The notes under the pieces are model-generated. The model was not told the DNA's origin. It worked only from the letters and a program-made list of their open reading frames with translations, and searched no databases. Source: Gemmatimonadota bacterium (GTDB taxonomy: Bacteria > JAAXHH01). Taken from it: a DNA stretch of 44,411 nt. A program made the position numbers and the translations under genes. The DNA lies in the NCBI GenBank assembly GCA_026706345.1, contig JAPOYX010000139.1, positions 1 to 44,411 of the forward strand, written 5' to 3'. Below, piece by piece: positions 41,554 to 44,411 of this stretch (position 1 is its first letter; each line of letters begins with the position of its first letter).

Positions 41554-42468
41554 ATGACACGAAACGCTTTTCCTCTTATCTTGCCGATGCGTACGATCCT
41601 GGCGTGCGCGGTGATCACCCTGGTGTCGACGGCATTGCCCTGCTTCGCGCAGGATACGGCCGAATCCGGCTGGTTCAACACGGACCGGACCCAGGCCCTG
41701 GTGCTCGGCGTCATCCTGACGGGCGCCATCCTGCTTTACGTAATCCTCGCCTCTTCCGGCCGGCCCCTGTTCATACGTAAAATCGCCGGCCTGGAAACGG
41801 TGGAGGAAGCCGTGGGCCGGGCCACGGAAATGGGCAAGCCCATCCTCTACGTGCCCGGCCTGAACGACATGGACGACGTCCAGACTATCGCGTCCATGAA
41901 CCTGCTGGGCCATCTGGCCACCATCATCGCGGGATACGATTCCAGGCTGCACGTGCCCGTGCGCAAGTCTCTCGTCATGAGCGCGGCCCGCGAGACGGTG
42001 CAGCAGTCCTACCTGTCCGCCGGACGGCCCGACGCGTACCAGGAGGACGCCATTCACTACGTGTCCGACGCACAGTTCGCCTACGCGGCGGCCGTCGACG
42101 GCATCATCGTCCGCGAACGGCCGGCCGCCTGCTTCTACCTGGGCGGTTTCTACGCCGAATCGCTTATCCTGGCGGAAACCGGCAACTCTATCGGCGCCAT
42201 ACAGATCGCGGGAACGGCGAGGCCTCCTCAACTTCCGTTTTTCGTGGCGGCCTGCGACTATACGCTGATCGGCGAGGAACTGTTCGCCGCCAGCGCGTAC
42301 CTGTCCAAGGAGCCGCGCATGCTGGGCAGCCTGAAGGGGCAGGACGCCGGCAAGGGCATCGCCATTCTGTTCATTATCGCAGGCAGTCTGCTGACGACCG
42401 CCGAGTCCCTGACCGGTAGTGAGACCGTGCGGGACATAGCAGACGTCGTCCTCTGGCTGTTCAGGTAA
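41554..42468 (+). CDS. DUF6754-type membrane protein
   Basis: 304 aa from ATG 41554; ATG 41587 would also give a good signal-like N-terminus, and no ribosome site is clear. The open frame continues upstream to 41353, but that part overlaps the KOW-like segment of the previous gene in another frame and is Arg-rich noise. Membrane segments: about 10-28 and 47-67. A soluble domain (70-275) contains GKPILYVPGLNDMDDVQTIASMN, SAARETVQQSYLSAGRPD and AACDYTLIGEELFAASAYLS, and a further hydrophobic segment lies at about 268-288. The sequence resembles DUF6754 proteins from memory. Role unknown; within the GlmL operon. Confidence 0.75.
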   Translation: MTRNAFPLILPMRTILACAVITLVSTALPCFAQDTAESGWFNTDRTQALVLGVILTGAILLYVILASSGRPLFIRKIAGLETVEEAVGRATEMGKPILYVPGLNDMDDVQTIASMNLLGHLATIIAGYDSRLHVPVRKSLVMSAARETVQQSYLSAGRPDAYQEDAIHYVSDAQFAYAAAVDGIIVRERPAACFYLGGFYAESLILAETGNSIGAIQIAGTARPPQLPFFVAACDYTLIGEELFAASAYLSKEPRMLGSLKGQDAGKGIAILFIIAGSLLTTAESLTGSETVRDIADVVLWLFR

Positions 42469-42473
42469 ATCCC

Positions 42474-43154
42474 ATGCGCCGTCGTGTACCCCTCATCATC
42501 ACTTTCGTGATCGGCATCGTACTGATCATCGGGTACTTCGTGACGCGCGGGCCCTTCAATACGCTCTACGAGAGCTTTTCGGATTACTTCGCCATCATCA
42601 CGGTCTTCGCCTTCATCCTCGGCGGGGGCAGCCTGCTCAAGATTCATCTGAAACGCGTTTCCAGCCGGTCCACCGACTGGCCCTACAGCGTGGTGACCCT
42701 GGCGGGTTTTGCCATCACACTGGTGATCGGCCTGTTCAAGGTGGGCAATCCGGACGGCATGGGAGGCGAAATCCTTGCGGCGGGTTCCTGGCTGCGCTTC
42801 GTATTCGACGGGGTGTACAACCCGCTGTCGGCCACCATGTTCGCCCTGCTCGCCTTCTTCGTCGCCTCGGCCTCCTACCGGGCCTTCAGGGCGCGCACGA
42901 AGGAAGCCACCATTCTCCTGTCGGCCGCCATGATCATCCTCCTCGGCAGGACGCCTGTGGGGGCCTGGCTGACGGCCTGGATGCCTGAAAGCCTGGGATT
43001 CCTCGAACTGCCGAACCTGGCCAACTGGATCATGGCCTGGCCCAATACGGCCGGCCAGCGGGCCATCATGATCGGCATCGCCCTGGGTGTCATCGCGACT
43101 TCGCTGCGCATCATACTGGGCATTGAACGCAACTACCTGGGGAGGGGCGAGTGA
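42474..43154 (+). CDS. Six-helix membrane protein of the GlmL operon
   Basis: 226 aa, 5 bp after the DUF6754 stop (AGG upstream). Six hydrophobic segments: about 5-24, 38-58, 70-88, 118-140, 145-162 and 201-221. A loop (GNPDGMGGEILAAGSWLRFVFDGVY) lies between the third and fourth. I do not recognise the family. Its stop overlaps the next start (GTGA), so it is probably made in fixed ratio with that product as part of one membrane complex. Confidence 0.75.
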   Translation: MRRRVPLIITFVIGIVLIIGYFVTRGPFNTLYESFSDYFAIITVFAFILGGGSLLKIHLKRVSSRSTDWPYSVVTLAGFAITLVIGLFKVGNPDGMGGEILAAGSWLRFVFDGVYNPLSATMFALLAFFVASASYRAFRARTKEATILLSAAMIILLGRTPVGAWLTAWMPESLGFLELPNLANWIMAWPNTAGQRAIMIGIALGVIATSLRIILGIERNYLGRGE

Positions 43155-44020
43155 CCTTGAGAATCCCGGACTCCATCCTCCAGATCGACCGGCGGATCAT
43201 ATTCCTGCTCATCGGCGCGGCAGTGTGCATCCCCCTGATCCTGAAACCCCGCTTCCAGGATGCGCCAACGCCCATCGTCCAGTCGATCTTCGACACGGTG
43301 GAGCGCCTTCCGGCCGGTTCCCGGGTATTCCTTTCCTTCGATTACGGTCCCGATACGGCCCCCGAGCTGGATCCGATGGCGAAGGCCCTCGTCCGGCACA
43401 CGATGGCCCGCGGCCACGAGGTGTCCTTCTTCACCCTGTTCCCCGAGGGGGTGGGACAAATCAAGAAGATCACGGACAACCTGCTGCCCGTGGAGTTCCC
43501 GGGCAAGACATACGGCAGGGATTTCGTAAATCTGGGGTACAAGGCGGGCCTGGGCGGCGCGATCAATACCATGGTCGTCAACTTCAGGACCCTGGTCAAC
43601 GCCGACGCCGAGGGCACGCCGCTCGACGATCTTCCCATTACAGCGGATGTGGACGAGATGGTGGACTACGCCATCATCCTGAGCCTCACCGCGGGGGACC
43701 CGGGACTGAAGGAGTGGATCCAGTTCGCGGGCGACATCACGGGGATTCCCGTTATGGGAGGCGGTACGGCCGTGGTGGCGCCGGAGCTCTATCCGTACTA
43801 TCCCCAGCAACTGATCGGCCTGATGGGGGGCCTGAAGGGGGCCTCGGAGTACGAATCCGCCCTCGTGGACCGGTACCCGGCCTACCGGAACGCGACCATG
43901 GAAGCCACCATGCGCATGGGACCCCAGGTAGTGACCCACGTGCTGATCGTCCTGCTCGTCCTGCTGGGTAACCTGGCCTACTTCATCGGCCGTGCGGACC
44001 GGGCGGGCCGCAGGCGCTAG
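43151..44020 (+). CDS. Membrane-anchored protein with a large soluble domain
   Basis: 289 aa from GTG 43151, inside the stop of the previous gene; GGAGGGG lies just upstream. A hydrophobic segment at about 15-34 and another at 265-282 bracket a soluble alpha/beta domain of about 225 residues. That domain includes GSRVFLSFDYGPDTAPELDP (55-74), ALVRHTMARGHEVSFFTLF and DYAIILSLTAGDPGLKEW. The pattern of alternating strands and helices is Rossmann-like, but no nucleotide motif is seen. The two-anchor layout resembles the DUF6754 protein of the same operon. Function unknown. Confidence 0.75.
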   Translation: MTLRIPDSILQIDRRIIFLLIGAAVCIPLILKPRFQDAPTPIVQSIFDTVERLPAGSRVFLSFDYGPDTAPELDPMAKALVRHTMARGHEVSFFTLFPEGVGQIKKITDNLLPVEFPGKTYGRDFVNLGYKAGLGGAINTMVVNFRTLVNADAEGTPLDDLPITADVDEMVDYAIILSLTAGDPGLKEWIQFAGDITGIPVMGGGTAVVAPELYPYYPQQLIGLMGGLKGASEYESALVDRYPAYRNATMEATMRMGPQVVTHVLIVLLVLLGNLAYFIGRADRAGRRR

Positions 44021-44031
44021 AGGAACCGTGT

Positions 44032-44411
44032 ATGGACGTAACGCTGCAACTCTGGATCGACGCGGCCCTCACGCTGATGATCCTCAGCTTCCTGTACCGG
44101 GACAATCCCTTCTACAAGTTCGCCGAGCACCTCTTCGTCGGCGTGTCCGCCGCGTACCTGATGGCCATCGGGTTCTGGGACCACCTGGTGCCGAACCTGC
44201 TGGGCAAGCTGTTCCCTTCCCTCATGTCCGGGGTGGTGCCCGGCGCCGCCGGCCGGGCTCCGGACTACTACTACATCATCCCCGCCGTCTTCGGCCTGCT
44301 GCTCCTGACTCGCCTGGTCGACCGCTGGTCCTGGCTCAGCCGCTGGGCCCTGGCCTTCATCGTCGGCGGATCGGCGGGATTCAACCTGCCCCGGTTTCTC
44401 GATTCCGATTT
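44032..44411 (+). CDS. Membrane protein of the GlmL operon (5' part only)
   Basis: The reading frame is open from ATG 44032 (GAGGA 7 bp upstream) to the window end, 126 codons. At least four hydrophobic segments: WIDAALTLMILSFLY, FAEHLFVGVSAAYLMAIGF, YYYIIPAVFGLLLLTRL and WALAFIVGGSAGFNL. A short gap (11 bp) after the previous stop keeps it in the operon. The 3' end and any further operon genes lie outside the window. Family not recognised. Confidence 0.75.
   Translation, partial: MDVTLQLWIDAALTLMILSFLYRDNPFYKFAEHLFVGVSAAYLMAIGFWDHLVPNLLGKLFPSLMSGVVPGAAGRAPDYYYIIPAVFGLLLLTRLVDRWSWLSRWALAFIVGGSAGFNLPRFLDSD

Overview
This is 44.4 kb of high-GC bacterial DNA, apparently from an uncultured, Gram-negative-type, respiring heterotroph. 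The gene mix suggests a Latescibacterota/Poribacteria-like or other FCB/PVC-related lineage: two type I sulfatases, three phytanoyl-CoA-dioxygenase-type proteins, two Gfo/Idh/MocA oxidoreductases, a sugar-isomerase TIM barrel, an acid-sugar dehydratase, two DUF6785-type membrane proteins, a CRTAC1/ASPIC-UnbV protein, and an actinobacterial-style succinate dehydrogenase. That assignment is inference; there is no rRNA gene here. Several intergenic regions carry sigma70-like promoters (TTGACA / 17 bp / TATAAA at best). No tRNA, rRNA, CRISPR array or transposase was recognised.

Layout. 1-3491: end of a coiled-coil ORF, then the sdhC-sdhA-sdhB operon (minus strand, 1-bp overlaps). 3761-7732: two convergent paralogous polytopic membrane proteins. 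7841-10857 (minus): sulfatase, TIM-barrel isomerase and SDR, apparently running on into the second membrane protein as a sulfated-sugar catabolic unit. 11147-14616 (plus): Gfo/Idh oxidoreductase, DUF1611 (DgcN-like) protein, histidinol dehydrogenase. 14720-16514: divergent HpcH/HpaI aldolase and secreted dienelactone hydrolase sharing overlapping promoters. 16515-18500: an AT-richer island with a type II restriction-modification pair (amino-methyltransferase plus Eco29kI-type GIY-YIG nuclease), inserted immediately before a PhyH gene. 18501-24031: PhyH, HisI variant, second PhyH and atypical SDR, enolase-superfamily dehydratase, TlpA-like redoxin, AhpD-like protein. 24277-29293: housekeeping uvrC, rpsT, pyrG and a PheC-like periplasmic protein. 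29505-32128: CRTAC1 plus RnfD-like pair. 32146-38149: Gfo/Idh, VOC, small membrane protein, YbdK-type ligase, sulfatase, PhyH.

38246-44411 (runs off the end) is the most interesting block. It is a tightly packed operon of a ~100-aa protein, a GlmL/MutL-type ASKHA ATPase, a barrel-type protein, a DUF6754-type membrane protein and three further membrane proteins. No B12-dependent mutase genes accompany the GlmL homologue, so it looks like an envelope-associated system of unknown function. Its third gene is split from its C-terminal KOW-like segment by an in-frame TGA.

Together the accessory genes point to a scavenger of sulfated and oxidised organic matter: sulfatases release sugars; isomerase, SDR, Gfo/Idh, aldolase and dehydratase process them; DUF6785 proteins may import them; succinate dehydrogenase feeds electrons to quinone.
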